A DNA stretch of 64,000 nucleotides from Arsenophonus sp. aPb (GCF_029873475.1 NZ_CP123499.1:806001-870000); one strand, 5' to 3'; shown: positions 9,417 to 18,791, counted from the first letter of the stretch. Notes: generated by a model not told the origin, from the letters alone. Numbers and translations: made by a program.

Positions 9417-10508
9417 ATGACAGCAATAAGTAATTCTGATAATAAAGCTATCTCATACCCAACTCATCCTAATATTGATGATCCAGAGACTATTTCTAGT
9501 AAGGAAAAACCTTCTATAGCTGGATCTGTGCCAACAGCAGCCAATATAAAAAACATAATAAATAATATAAATACAACAAGCGATGAATTGGAAAAACCTT
9601 TATTACGAAAATCAGTCAAGCCTGACGGAAAAGATTCAGCTAGTGATGTAAAAGAAGCTGTTGAAAGCTTACTTGCTAATGTTGAAAATAGAGCAGAATT
9701 ATTTAACTTTTTGCTAACAGTTAAAGGTAAAGAAGGGAGCATCGAGATTGATGAAAACCTAAATGTTAGCAATCGTTTTGAGATCACCCAATTGGCCAAT
9801 GGTTATACCGGTAACCAGGATAAATTAATCCAGGCAATGTTGATGGCGGCTTTAAGCCAGTTAGAGACCCGTCGTCAATTAGCTAATATGGAGGTTAAGA
9901 TCGCCTATGATTCAATCAAATCAAGTGCTAATAATATGGTCGAGGCGGCTCAGGAAGGGAAAAAACAAGCAATAACAACGGCCATGGTTTCTATTACTAT
10001 GGCTGGTGCTGGAACCTTTGGGTCAATTAAGAGCTTAACTAAACAAAATTCGTCACTCAAACTTCACGATTCTCAAGCAGTTAAATTAAATGCAGATGCA
10101 ATAGAGCAAAGAAATGCGGCCTACAATGCATCGCGTGCTGGTACGGATAATGAAGCCGCAGCAGCTTTTATGTCTAATTCACAGGAATATCAAACTAAAG
10201 CACAGTTGCTTCAGTTGACTGGACGAGAAACGCAAAATCAAGCGCAAAAAGGTTTAGTGGCGGCAAATGCACTAAATCAAAATTCGGCAGTGGTAGGCCA
10301 GATGGCTGGACAGCAGAATGCAACAGCGCAGGCAGAAAAATCGGCTCAATCGCAGGTTGATTCTGCGGTAGAACGTGCTTATAACGAAATAGCGCAAATA
10401 TCTAAAAAGGCGCAAGATGAATTTATCACATTATTAAAACAGATTTTAGATATGTTCATGGAAGAATATCGACGTCGAGCTCAAACTAGCCGAGCAATTA
10501 TTGGTTAA
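9417..10508 (+). CDS. sipC: T3SS translocator SipC (IpaC family)
   Basis: 363 residues (IpaC 363, SipC 409). The N-terminal third is disordered; a conserved helical region with ANGYTGNQDKLIQAMLMAAL precedes a single hydrophobic segment (AITTAMVSITMAGAGTFGSI), and an Ala/Gln-rich C-terminal coiled coil follows. IpaC/SipC proteins form the pore with SipB and can nucleate actin from the C-terminus. AGAGGA lies before the ATG, 15 bases after sipB. Confidence 0.93.
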   Translation: MTAISNSDNKAISYPTHPNIDDPETISSKEKPSIAGSVPTAANIKNIINNINTTSDELEKPLLRKSVKPDGKDSASDVKEAVESLLANVENRAELFNFLLTVKGKEGSIEIDENLNVSNRFEITQLANGYTGNQDKLIQAMLMAALSQLETRRQLANMEVKIAYDSIKSSANNMVEAAQEGKKQAITTAMVSITMAGAGTFGSIKSLTKQNSSLKLHDSQAVKLNADAIEQRNAAYNASRAGTDNEAAAAFMSNSQEYQTKAQLLQLTGRETQNQAQKGLVAANALNQNSAVVGQMAGQQNATAQAEKSAQSQVDSAVERAYNEIAQISKKAQDEFITLLKQILDMFMEEYRRRAQTSRAIIG

Positions 10509-10624
10509 TTTATTAACGATATTCGAGATAAAAAGTAAGCTGCTAGACTAATATTATTGAAATTTAAGGCTAATATTAAGCGCCCTTATTGGGGTTTTTA
10601 GACAAGATTCTTACAGGAATGGAG

Positions 10625-11749
10625 ATGGAAATTTATAACCCCTTTATAAATCAGGCATCAATTTTTTATAAGAATGATGATAACGTTGATAATGCTGATA
10701 GTAATTCTTCCCAGGTAAGGAATAAAAAAACGGTTATTGCTAATCAGAATGTTGGATTAAATCAACTAAAATATTTGCGTAACCGTAATGAAGATTTAGT
10801 TAGGAAAAATAAAAAGTTAATTCAGATAATGGAAAATCCAGCGAGTAGTGAAAAATCAAATCAACAAGCGGAAAAGATAAATAATCATGAACGTTTGTTG
10901 TCATCTGCAGACGCTCTACGTGGTGGACAACAGATAGAAAATCAGGCAATAGCACAGTTTTTGGCTAGTCTGGATTATGAGGGGAAAGACAGCGAAGAGA
11001 CTGCTAGAAAAATTAGAACAATGCGTAGTGTAATCGATCAATATAAAGAAGAAAATCTACCAGGCGCAAAAAATTCTTTATCTAGCAATGCTAATGTTTC
11101 TCAGGTTAAATCAAGTCGGGAAATAGCTATAAGCTTATATGAATGTATTACTAATATTAATAAAGATTATTTAAAAGTTTTTCAGGATAGCGCTAAATCT
11201 TATGCGGATGCGCTAAGAGAACTCAATGAAATACTTGCCTCCTTTAAAGATGCCATAAAAACCGATAAAGATACGATTGAATTTAAATTTGATGAAACAA
11301 AAAAGATAATTGATAAGCTCATAGCGCTGAAAAAGAAGTATCAAGATAGAAGGCTGGTACCCGCTGAAGGTTATCTAAAAAATCGAGCTGAGGCAGATGC
11401 ATGGTTTAGACAGCTTGGTTTGAATGACGAAAAATGCATCTTTGGTGATAAAATAAATTTTTATCTTAAAATGGATATAAGCTTTATTGATGAAATAATC
11501 AATCATTTTCCAAAGCTTAGCGATAAAGAAGGTGACAAAAAATTTTTATCTGATGTTAAATATAATTCAGCACGTTGGGCGGCATGGCAATCTGGTTTCG
11601 ACCAATTTAAAACAGAAGCGCAAACCATTTCACAAACAGTGACGCAGAAATATTCAAATGCGAACGCTATTTACGATAATGTCATTAAAATATTGACCAA
11701 TACAATTAGGGAATTACAAGAATCGAATAAATCATTTCTTACTATTTAA
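10625..11749 (+). CDS. sipD: T3SS needle-tip protein SipD (IpaD family)
   Basis: About 374 residues from the ATG at 10625, with AGGA at 10615-10618; a TTG at 10589 and an ATG at 10619 are alternatives in the same frame. IpaD/SipD proteins cap the needle and sense host contact. The sequence has the expected central coiled coil and the conserved segment NSARWAAWQSGFDQFKTEAQ, followed by a C-terminal helix ending LTNTIRELQESNKSFLTI. It follows sipC by roughly 115 bases, as in sipBCD operons. Confidence 0.9.
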   Translation: MEIYNPFINQASIFYKNDDNVDNADSNSSQVRNKKTVIANQNVGLNQLKYLRNRNEDLVRKNKKLIQIMENPASSEKSNQQAEKINNHERLLSSADALRGGQQIENQAIAQFLASLDYEGKDSEETARKIRTMRSVIDQYKEENLPGAKNSLSSNANVSQVKSSREIAISLYECITNINKDYLKVFQDSAKSYADALRELNEILASFKDAIKTDKDTIEFKFDETKKIIDKLIALKKKYQDRRLVPAEGYLKNRAEADAWFRQLGLNDEKCIFGDKINFYLKMDISFIDEIINHFPKLSDKEGDKKFLSDVKYNSARWAAWQSGFDQFKTEAQTISQTVTQKYSNANAIYDNVIKILTNTIRELQESNKSFLTI

Positions 11750-11765
11750 TAATTGGAGAGGAGTT

Positions 11766-12887
11766 ATGCCTAATCCATCTTGTATTAATAAAGCTAGTTT
11801 AACAGCAAATTTTAGTCAGCCAATAGGTCAAACTAATTATCCTGAAGACACATCAAATGTATACGTAAGTAAAATCCAGAAAGTTGGTAATAGTAATAGA
11901 GATTCGATAGCTGGTATTTCGCATTCTAAACAATCTATTTCTGTTTTTAATGATAAAGGTAATAGCAGTATTAATAACAGTAATACTGTATTATTAAGTG
12001 AACGTATATATAAAGCTAAGATAAAAATGCCAGATCAAAAAACAGCAATATTGATGAGTTTTGATCGTCAATTAGATCGATTAGAAAAGAGCAGTCAGTT
12101 AATTTTAAATCAGTGTCTGGAGATCTTCAAAAAACATTCTTTTAGCCAACTAAACAAAAAACAAAAAGAATATCTCTATATTTTTATTGCGTTAAATAAT
12201 TTTATATTAACATCAGATTTAGTTAAGAATAATAAAAAGAAAATATATGAAGAGTTTAATGATTTTTTTAAAAAAGTAGTAGATTATAAATGTGATATTA
12301 CAATATTAAATGGGACTACCACTAGCTACGTAAAAGATGCGCTTAAATTCCAAAAAATAGCTAAATATTTATTAACTAGATATAGCGAAACTATAAATAA
12401 AAATGGATTGTCATTTTCTGATTATATCAAAGAACTTGCATTAACAGAGTTATATGCTCATTTTAAGCAGTATGGTATAGAGCAAAGTATAATTGATAGT
12501 GAAATAGAAAATGGACAGCTTTTTTCGGCAGGATTTAATATTTTTTATGATAAGAGAATGCTAACAATCAAAAATGAAGAAGATATTTTGATGCGCTTTA
12601 ATAATATAGTTAATTGTGAATTTATTGCTTTTAATTCATTAAATTTTTCAAACAAATATGGTATAGAAGAAATCGCTGCTAGTGATATTACACAAAATCA
12701 CAATAATGATAACTCTTGTGCCCAATCAATTGAAAATAATAAAGGTATTTTTCAACAATTATCAGATGAAGCGAGTGCTCCGCTTGAAACATTGGCGACT
12801 AATTTTCAAAATGTTAAATATATTATGGGATGGAAGCCAGAGTATCGATTAGAATTTCAACCAGAGTATAATCCAAAAAATACTTAA
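11766..12887 (+). CDS. Unrecognised protein in the sipA effector position
   Basis: 373 residues with GGAGAGG before the ATG, 16 bases after sipD and about 200 bases before iacP. In SPI-1 and Ysa loci this slot holds the actin-binding effector SipA/YspA (about 685 aa in Salmonella). No SipA similarity is visible, and the protein is only about half that length. The N-terminus is Ser/Asn/Thr-rich and probably disordered, like a secretion signal region; residues about 95-230 look helical. There is no membrane segment. It is most likely a secreted effector by position, but this is inference. Confidence 0.6.
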   Translation: MPNPSCINKASLTANFSQPIGQTNYPEDTSNVYVSKIQKVGNSNRDSIAGISHSKQSISVFNDKGNSSINNSNTVLLSERIYKAKIKMPDQKTAILMSFDRQLDRLEKSSQLILNQCLEIFKKHSFSQLNKKQKEYLYIFIALNNFILTSDLVKNNKKKIYEEFNDFFKKVVDYKCDITILNGTTTSYVKDALKFQKIAKYLLTRYSETINKNGLSFSDYIKELALTELYAHFKQYGIEQSIIDSEIENGQLFSAGFNIFYDKRMLTIKNEEDILMRFNNIVNCEFIAFNSLNFSNKYGIEEIAASDITQNHNNDNSCAQSIENNKGIFQQLSDEASAPLETLATNFQNVKYIMGWKPEYRLEFQPEYNPKNT

Positions 12888-13092
12888 TTTAGTAATTATT
12901 ATTGCTAAATTATACAAAGAATAAATATTAATAAAATATAGTTATAATTTTATTATAAATAAAACAATTTTTTTCTTAATAATTATAATTTAAAGTGTCA
13001 AATTTAATAAAATGGCGCTCTGTTTTATAATTTAGTGCTATATTTTTATTTAATGAAATTTTTTTATTATCTATGCTGAGATAATATAATAC

Positions 13093-13350
13093 ATGGATCC
13101 TTTTAATTATAAAATGATAAATAATATTATTGCAAAAAGTCTCAATTTATCCCTTGAAGAAATTTCATCAGAAATGCATTTACTATATGATTGTATGGCT
13201 GATTCTTTAATGTTAATAGATTTATTTATTGAGTTAGAAAATTATTATCAAATAAATTTCACAAGTAAAGATATTGAAAGTATCGAAACTGTTGGTGATA
13301 TATATAATTTTTTAGGTTTATCTGAATTAGTTTTAAATAAAACATATTAA
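13093..13350 (+). CDS. iacP: T3SS-associated acyl carrier protein IacP
   Basis: 85 residues, an acyl carrier protein with the 4'-phosphopantetheine attachment motif DSLMLIDLFIELE; the serine is residue 38, as in Salmonella IacP. It sits between the sipBCD block and prgH, where IacP occurs in SPI-1 and AcpY in the Ysa system. IacP is reported to promote translocator/effector secretion. The preceding 205 bases are AT-rich and may carry its own promoter. A GATCC site overlaps the start, and no strong Shine-Dalgarno is visible. Confidence 0.9.
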   Translation: MDPFNYKMINNIIAKSLNLSLEEISSEMHLLYDCMADSLMLIDLFIELENYYQINFTSKDIESIETVGDIYNFLGLSELVLNKTY

Positions 13351-13486
13351 TTACGTTAGTGAATATTACATGGATTACTTTTCCATTTTTTAATTATCAT
13401 TATAATTTGATGATTATTTGATTATGCTTTTTTTTGTAAAAAAATGTATTGTAGACAAAAGTAATAATTAGATAAGTATTAACTGT

Positions 13487-14671
13487 ATGGAGATGAATAA
13501 AGATAAGCAACTTATTTTTAGGATCCTAAATGGAAAACTAGCTGGGTGTGAATTTTTGCTTGATAATCTTCATACTGTTTTTATGGTCACAAATGATAAC
13601 ACTATTGAGACGATACATAAAGGAAACTTATATCCAAATAATCTTATTTATATTCCTTGTATTGATCGTGAATATAGTTTTGAAATCATTGTTAAAAATA
13701 ATACATTAAATGGTAATGGTAATATTATTGTTAGGGAAACCAGTAATGAAAATGTAGATAATGAAAAAAGTATTATCTTGAATGAAATATACCATGTTAA
13801 CGATCTTTCGTTTGCGATTCGTAACATGGGTGATAGCTTTAGTGAAGAGGTTTTACATTACCGTTATCCGATTATTGATATAACGGCAGATAGATTTTCT
13901 CCAGCCAAGAAAAATTATTTAGTTATTACATTATTTTGTTTATTGATATCATTAGTTATAGGTATTTGCGCTTATTTTTATTTTACTAGTGAACAAAGAA
14001 AGATATCTAAGCTTTCTGTTTTATTACGTAATGATTTAGAACATTATCGAATAAGTTATGGGCAGGATAACATTATATATCTGTTAGCAAACAAAGAACG
14101 TTATGTATATCATGCTAGAAAGCTATTAAATAATAGCGATGATGCTAGTCAAGTGAAAGTATTATCGAAAAAAAAGCAAATAAAAGCTCTTGCTAGCTGG
14201 TTAAGAAAAAATTTTCCGCTAGTCTATTTTCATGCTATTGAGCTGGATAAAGCTGAGCAGCCAGTCCTATCACTTAGTAAAGAAAGGGCAAGCTTAACAG
14301 ATAAAGAAAAATCTTATTTAATCAAAAAGTTAAAAAAAGATTTTTTATTTATAAGAAATGTGGTTTTTAAGTCGATTAGTGATAAGTATATTGAAAATAT
14401 TTCAGAAAATGGAATTAAAAAACTAAAAATAAATTATAAAAAAATTGTCTCTAAAAATAGCATTACTTTTTTTATCTTAGATAATTTAAGTGATCAGGAA
14501 ATGCAGTCAATAAAGCTATTTATTAATAATTTTTATAAAAATTGGGGAAAAAATTATATTGATTTTACTATTGAGTTAAATAGTGACTGGCTACAAGATA
14601 AATCTTTTAGGTACGGTAGTAAAAATTATATACGTACTTCTCCATTTCACTATTATTTTAATAAAAATTAA
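13487..14671 (+). CDS. prgH: T3SS outer inner-membrane ring protein SctD (PrgH)
   Basis: 394 residues (PrgH 392). The N-terminal cytoplasmic FHA-like domain (LIFRILNGKLAGCEFLL at the start) is followed by one membrane helix, NYLVITLFCLLISLVIGICA, at about residues 143-165, and a periplasmic ring-building domain. The C-terminus (FYKNWGKNYIDFTIELNSDW, then SFRYG and YIRTSPFHYYF) matches PrgH closely. The in-frame ATG at 13493 is an alternative start. This gene opens the prg-org operon. Confidence 0.95.
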   Translation: MEMNKDKQLIFRILNGKLAGCEFLLDNLHTVFMVTNDNTIETIHKGNLYPNNLIYIPCIDREYSFEIIVKNNTLNGNGNIIVRETSNENVDNEKSIILNEIYHVNDLSFAIRNMGDSFSEEVLHYRYPIIDITADRFSPAKKNYLVITLFCLLISLVIGICAYFYFTSEQRKISKLSVLLRNDLEHYRISYGQDNIIYLLANKERYVYHARKLLNNSDDASQVKVLSKKKQIKALASWLRKNFPLVYFHAIELDKAEQPVLSLSKERASLTDKEKSYLIKKLKKDFLFIRNVVFKSISDKYIENISENGIKKLKINYKKIVSKNSITFFILDNLSDQEMQSIKLFINNFYKNWGKNYIDFTIELNSDWLQDKSFRYGSKNYIRTSPFHYYFNKN

Positions 14672-14684
14672 CAGGAGGTTTTAT

Positions 14685-14996
14685 ATGGCGGAACCAATTG
14701 GCGGTAGCAACATTAATGGGGCGAATACTGGTCATAAACAAGAGAAATTTGATGCAACACAGTCTGTTGGTGGTTATCTGGTTAAAACAGCGGCCAGCTT
14801 TGATAATGGTGTGAAAGAAATGAATAGAGCTCTTGATGACACCTTAGCTGAATTAACTCAGGATCCATCAAATCCGATGTTGTTAGCTAAATATCAATCT
14901 CTACTTTCTGAATATACCTTATATCGTAATCTCCAATCTAACGTGATAAAAGCGCTTAAAGATGTGGATAACAATATTATTTCTAATTTCCGTTAA
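14685..14996 (+). CDS. prgI: T3SS needle subunit SctF (PrgI) with extended N-terminus
   Basis: The needle filament protein. From the ATG at 14685, preceded by ACAGGAGG, it has 103 residues against 80 for PrgI. The last 75 residues match the family: GGYLVKTAASFDNGVKEM, then the helix-turn region DPSNPMLLAKYQSLLSEYTL, YRNLQSNVIKALKDVD and the terminal NFR. The additional roughly 23 residues at the N-terminus are Gly/Asn-rich, and there is no internal Met that would give a standard length. The gene begins 13 bases after prgH. Confidence 0.95.
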   Translation: MAEPIGGSNINGANTGHKQEKFDATQSVGGYLVKTAASFDNGVKEMNRALDDTLAELTQDPSNPMLLAKYQSLLSEYTLYRNLQSNVIKALKDVDNNIISNFR

Positions 14997-15032
14997 ACTT
15001 TTTAGGAAAATATTTTTTATTAAGAGTGATTT

Positions 15033-15332
15033 ATGATAACAAAAATTATTAATTCTTTTGTTAGTAATCATATTACTGATATTGTTAAGTTACATTCTAG
15101 CACGGTCGGCTTAGATAATTATTTAATAGCGCATTTTGCTAGGCTATCTTATACAACTAAAATGGAATACGAACAAATATTGAATGTAGCAAATAACCCT
15201 GCAAATTATTCGGATCCAAAGTGTTTAAGTTATCTTCAACAAAGGACGGCAGATTATAATTTACGTCTTTCACTGTTACAAACGCTCTCTCGCAAAGGAG
15301 TAACCGCGGTTGAAACATTATTGAAAACCTAG
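15033..15332 (+). CDS. prgJ: T3SS inner rod protein SctI (PrgJ)
   Basis: 99 residues (PrgJ 101). The C-terminal helical half (LQQRTADYNLRLSLLQTLSR and KGVTAVETLLKT) matches the family and follows the YSDPKCL linker. The protein forms the inner rod joining the export gate to the needle. It sits between prgI and prgK, with one base between its stop and the prgK ATG. Confidence 0.94.
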   Translation: MITKIINSFVSNHITDIVKLHSSTVGLDNYLIAHFARLSYTTKMEYEQILNVANNPANYSDPKCLSYLQQRTADYNLRLSLLQTLSRKGVTAVETLLKT

Positions 15333-15333
15333 T

Positions 15334-16125
15334 ATGAAAAAATTTTATCTCAACTTAATTTTGTTACTGCTGTTATTAACCGGTTGTAATGAACAAGAAT
15401 TACTTAAAAATTTGGATCAAAATCAAGCTAATGAAGTGATAGCTTTATTACAACAAAATAATATTGATGCTTATAAAAAAGAGAGCGCAAAATCAGGTTA
15501 TATTATTTATATTGAAAAAGAAGATTTTATTCCGGCGGTAGATTTGATTAATCGTTACGGTTTACCACGTAAACCCAGATTAGAAATTGCGCATATGTTT
15601 CCGTCTGATAGCTTAGTATCCTCACCGTTAGCTGAAAAAGCACGCCTCTATTCAGGAATTGAACAGAGGTTGGCGCAATCTTTACATTCTATTGAGGGCA
15701 TCGTAACTGCTCATGTGCATATTAGCTATGAGTTAAATAGTGTTGAAAGCAAAAAAGAGCACAAATATCATGTCTCGGCATTAATTAAATATAATGATAC
15801 GATTAAAGATGTAAACCTATTAATTAATGATATAAAAAGATTTTTAAAAAATAGTGTAAATGGTGTAAGTTACGATGATATATCTGTTGTTACCACAGAA
15901 ATGGAACAGATAAATCGAATAAAACTAATATCCAATCATCAGGATGCAACATCCGGTTTAATATGGTTATTTTTTGCTAATATTTTTCTTGTTTTAATTA
16001 TCTGTTTTATATTTTTCTTGATAAATAAAAATAGAAAAACACCAGCATTACTTACGATGAATAATAATTCTATGGCAAATTTCATTAAAGAAAAACTCTC
16101 TATAAAAGATAGAAGTAATAAATAA
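15334..16125 (+). CDS. prgK: T3SS inner-ring lipoprotein SctJ (PrgK)
   Basis: 263 residues (PrgK 252). A lipoprotein signal peptide ends in LLTGC with the lipidated cysteine at residue 18. The body matches PrgK strongly: NLDQNQANEVIALLQQNNI, IAHMFPSDSLVSSPLAEKAR, LYSGIEQRLAQSLHSIEGI and IKRFLKNSVNGVSYDDISVV. A C-terminal membrane helix lies at about residues 209-232. The protein forms the inner ring under PrgH. Confidence 0.97.
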   Translation: MKKFYLNLILLLLLLTGCNEQELLKNLDQNQANEVIALLQQNNIDAYKKESAKSGYIIYIEKEDFIPAVDLINRYGLPRKPRLEIAHMFPSDSLVSSPLAEKARLYSGIEQRLAQSLHSIEGIVTAHVHISYELNSVESKKEHKYHVSALIKYNDTIKDVNLLINDIKRFLKNSVNGVSYDDISVVTTEMEQINRIKLISNHQDATSGLIWLFFANIFLVLIICFIFFLINKNRKTPALLTMNNNSMANFIKEKLSIKDRSNK

Positions 16126-16680
16126 ATGGTTATGATGTCTAGTAATACAATTAATTTTTTTTTATATGATCCGCTATCTTGGATGCATCGCGATCATTTT
16201 TCTCTTCCTTTATTTTTTAATAATAAAGTTTGTCGATCGATTTTTAATAGTGTAGTAATAGATTTTTATTCTCTTCCGATTAATAGTAATTTTAATCACA
16301 ATTATATTGAAAGATATATTATAAAAAATTGGAAGATAGTATTGCAGGTTTCCTTTATGTTAGCTTGCTTACGCTATCGTTCACTATTATTCCGCAGTGG
16401 AAAAATAGTCAAATTAGATGAAAATATAAGAAGTTTTTGTAAGTTAAATATTATTGATGATTTTTCTCTTATCGCAAAAAACAATTTTTCTGATATTGAT
16501 TTTTGGTTATTAGCCAGAAACGAAATATTTATATTCCAAGACTTTTTGTCAGAAACAGTAATGAAGAGATTGGCGATATTATTTCCTAGAATAAACAATA
16601 ATGATTATAACTTTATTAAAATAAATCCGCAATTTAGCTTATTAAAATTGGCTGTTCAATATGCAAAAAGATATCAATAA
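16126..16680 (+). CDS. orgA: T3SS sorting-platform adaptor SctK (OrgA)
   Basis: 184 residues (OrgA 199). The N-terminal motif DPLSWMHRDHFSLP and the following helices, including LLFRSGKIVKL, fit the OrgA/MxiK family, which links the sorting-platform pods to the inner ring. The ATG directly abuts the prgK stop, and the 3' end overlaps orgB by 20 bases. The coding sequence includes a run of nine or more T residues near 16155. Confidence 0.88.
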   Translation: MVMMSSNTINFFLYDPLSWMHRDHFSLPLFFNNKVCRSIFNSVVIDFYSLPINSNFNHNYIERYIIKNWKIVLQVSFMLACLRYRSLLFRSGKIVKLDENIRSFCKLNIIDDFSLIAKNNFSDIDFWLLARNEIFIFQDFLSETVMKRLAILFPRINNNDYNFIKINPQFSLLKLAVQYAKRYQ

Positions 16681-17326
16681 TCTCAGTATAATAGATAATG
16701 TTTTATTAAAAAAAGAGATATTAACTGAACATACTAAAGCATTTTCAATTATTGAAAAGTCAGAAAATTATGCCAATGTTGTAGTCAATCATGCAGTCAA
16801 AGAGTCGGATAGAATAACTAAAGAAGCATTTTTAATCGGCTACAAAGCTGGGCTAAAAAGTATTATTGACAATATTATCTGTTATTTTAAAAATTCTGAT
16901 GATATTTATCATGCAATTCAGCAAAAAGTACTAAATCAAGTTAATCAATGTTTGATAAAAATTATTGATGATGAAAAATTAGTTGCTCATTTTATTAATA
17001 GCTATTTAGCTAGTTTTTCCACTAGTATAGAGGAAGATGAACTTATTATTATTCAGCCAAAATTATATAAAAAATTAGAGTATAAAATTATTAATAGTAT
17101 TCAATTCAAACAACAAAATATTATTTTTGATTATCATTCTGAAAACTATTTTCTTATTAAATATAAAGATAATATGATAAGATTTGAACATAGCTTGATA
17201 TTAGAACATATAAATTTATCTATACAAGAAAAATATTTTTATAAAGAAATGATCGAAAATATTGATCAACTTATTGATAATCTTTCACCTTTAGGAAAAA
17301 AATATGAAAATTCCGATGATGAATAA
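16661..17326 (+). CDS. orgB: T3SS ATPase-cradle protein SctL (OrgB)
   Basis: 221 residues (OrgB 226). A helical N-terminal half containing ESDRITKEAFLIGYKAGL is followed by an FliH/HrpE-like C-terminal domain. SctL dimers form the spokes that hold the ATPase hexamer. Order and overlap (20 bases with orgA, 23 bases with the next gene) match the prg-org operon. Confidence 0.88.
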   Translation: MQKDINNLSIIDNVLLKKEILTEHTKAFSIIEKSENYANVVVNHAVKESDRITKEAFLIGYKAGLKSIIDNIICYFKNSDDIYHAIQQKVLNQVNQCLIKIIDDEKLVAHFINSYLASFSTSIEEDELIIIQPKLYKKLEYKIINSIQFKQQNIIFDYHSENYFLIKYKDNMIRFEHSLILEHINLSIQEKYFYKEMIENIDQLIDNLSPLGKKYENSDDE

Positions 17327-17525
17327 TACTGTGTCATCTATTATAGAATCTCCTATTACAGAAACAACTAAATCATTAGATGATAGATTGAAAGAAAATG
17401 AAATAGCTGCAAATTATCATGATTCTGGCGCGGTAAATAAAAAAGCTGGTGTAGATCCTTTTTTATATACCCAACTACGTGAACTATATGAAAAGGCTGA
17501 AGAAAGCGAAAAGGAAGGATTATAA
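17304..17525 (+). CDS. Small protein in the orgC position
   Basis: 73 residues, hydrophilic, ending in an acidic helix (YTQLRELYEKAEESEKEGL). The start overlaps orgB by 23 bases and the stop directly abuts the ATG of the lipoprotein gene, so it is translated as part of the operon. OrgC of Salmonella (an early-secreted needle-assembly protein) lies here but is about twice as long. No residue-level match to OrgC is seen, so the equivalence is positional. Confidence 0.6.
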   Translation: MKIPMMNNTVSSIIESPITETTKSLDDRLKENEIAANYHDSGAVNKKAGVDPFLYTQLRELYEKAEESEKEGL

Positions 17526-18068
17526 ATGGTAGGTAAAACTATTTTTATTTATCTTATCATATTTTTTTCTGGCATTATCAGTGGTTGCCATACTTTTTTT
17601 GATCAGAGTAATTCACCGGTCAGCGGTTTAAATAACAATCTACAATGTGCAAAGGTAAAAGGTAATTTAAATAAATCTACACCGATTGTTTTGTATAAGG
17701 GAATGGTGGATTGTATAAAACTACATCAATATGAGAAAGGTGTTTTTCTTTATTCATTAGCTGGAAGTTATACTTACTACGATGCAAATCGTATAAATAC
17801 TTTTTATGCTAGAAAAGCTCATCATGATTTATTGACTGAAAATTTAGCTTTTTTAACAAAAGCTGAATATAACTCTTTTTGGATTTTTTTAAATAATTTT
17901 ATGCAGCAAGATAAGCAGAAAAAGATGATCTGTAGCAAAATTGAACAAGTTGGAGCACCCGATTATCAACCCATTTATATGTTGAAAAATAAAGTTAGTA
18001 CAATCTCACGATATGATATTGATTACGCTTTATTTAAAAAAAGTTTAAATAACTACTTGAATTGTTGA
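17526..18068 (+). CDS. Lipoprotein at the end of the prg-org operon (candidate T3SS pilotin)
   Basis: 180 residues with a lipoprotein signal peptide; the lipobox is IISGC with Cys at residue 21. The mature part has five further cysteines, is soluble and alpha-helical in appearance, and carries YEKGVFLYSLAGSYTYYDAN. It starts at the base after the preceding stop and is the last gene of the cluster. SPI-1 uses the lipoprotein InvH as pilotin for the secretin; InvH is not otherwise visible in this window. The sequence is not recognisably InvH, so a pilotin role is only a suggestion. Confidence 0.65.
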   Translation: MVGKTIFIYLIIFFSGIISGCHTFFDQSNSPVSGLNNNLQCAKVKGNLNKSTPIVLYKGMVDCIKLHQYEKGVFLYSLAGSYTYYDANRINTFYARKAHHDLLTENLAFLTKAEYNSFWIFLNNFMQQDKQKKMICSKIEQVGAPDYQPIYMLKNKVSTISRYDIDYALFKKSLNNYLNC

Positions 18069-18240
18069 TGTAAATAGCTGTCAGCTCTTTTTTATAAAAA
18101 ATAAATTGTTTATCATAAGTTAGTCTTTTATTTTATTTAAATATTATATTTTAGTATTTATTAATTTTCTCATCATGATTATGATTAATATTTTAGTTAA
18201 TATACCTTCATGCTAAATGTCTCATTTGATGGTGAATATT

Positions 18241-18519
18241 ATGGATTGTATAAATTATAATATTGGACAAATGATAAGAAAAAAAAGACAAAAATTGCAA
18301 ATTTCAGCTGCAGATCTGTCAGCTTTATTAGGTATTAGCCAACAGCATCTTTCTCGCTATGAGAGAGGTGAAGTTAGGATTAATGTTGAATGGTTGATTA
18401 AAGTTTCAAGGGTACTAGATATCGCTATAGAAAGTTATTTTGTTAATTCGAGAATTAACTTTTGGGAGGATTATTATAGTATGGGAAATTGTTTAATGGT
18501 AACTAAAAATAAACGTTAG
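18241..18519 (+). CDS. Xre-family helix-turn-helix regulator (MrpJ-like)
   Basis: About 92 residues from the ATG at 18241, chosen because GGTGA at 18231-18235 is well spaced; an ATG at 18217 is upstream in frame. The HTH lies at GQMIRKKRQKLQISAADLSA and LLGISQQHLSRYERGEVRIN, followed by WLIKVSRVLDI. SQQxxSRYERG is typical of the MrpJ-like regulators linked to fimbrial and virulence genes in Proteus and Photorhabdus. Its place between the T3SS and a toxin gene suggests local regulation, which is inference. Confidence 0.85.
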   Translation: MDCINYNIGQMIRKKRQKLQISAADLSALLGISQQHLSRYERGEVRINVEWLIKVSRVLDIAIESYFVNSRINFWEDYYSMGNCLMVTKNKR

Positions 18520-18664
18520 TAAGTGTTCAGCTTCTTTTTAACTGTCTATTAGAATTAAAAATCAAGCTAATATTGATATAATTTATAAATAGAATCTTCT
18601 TCGTCCCTATAGAAAAATAAACTGCCTCTTTATTTTTCTTTTTAATAACCAATACAGAGTTATT

Positions 18665-18704
18665 ACCCCCATTTCTTTGATAGGAATTGGGGGTTTTTAA
18701 TGGT
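18665..18704 (+). terminator. Rho-independent terminator after the Xre regulator gene
   Basis: A CCCCCA...TGGGGG hairpin with a loop of roughly 15 bases is followed by a TTTTTA run. It is GC-rich in very AT-rich surroundings and lies downstream of the T3SS/regulator block. Confidence 0.75.
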
Positions 18705-18791
18705 TTTAGCTAAATTTATACTAGTATAATTATATTATGTTTGACTTAATTGTATTGAATAAATTATTCCTACTTACCAGATAACTATTTA

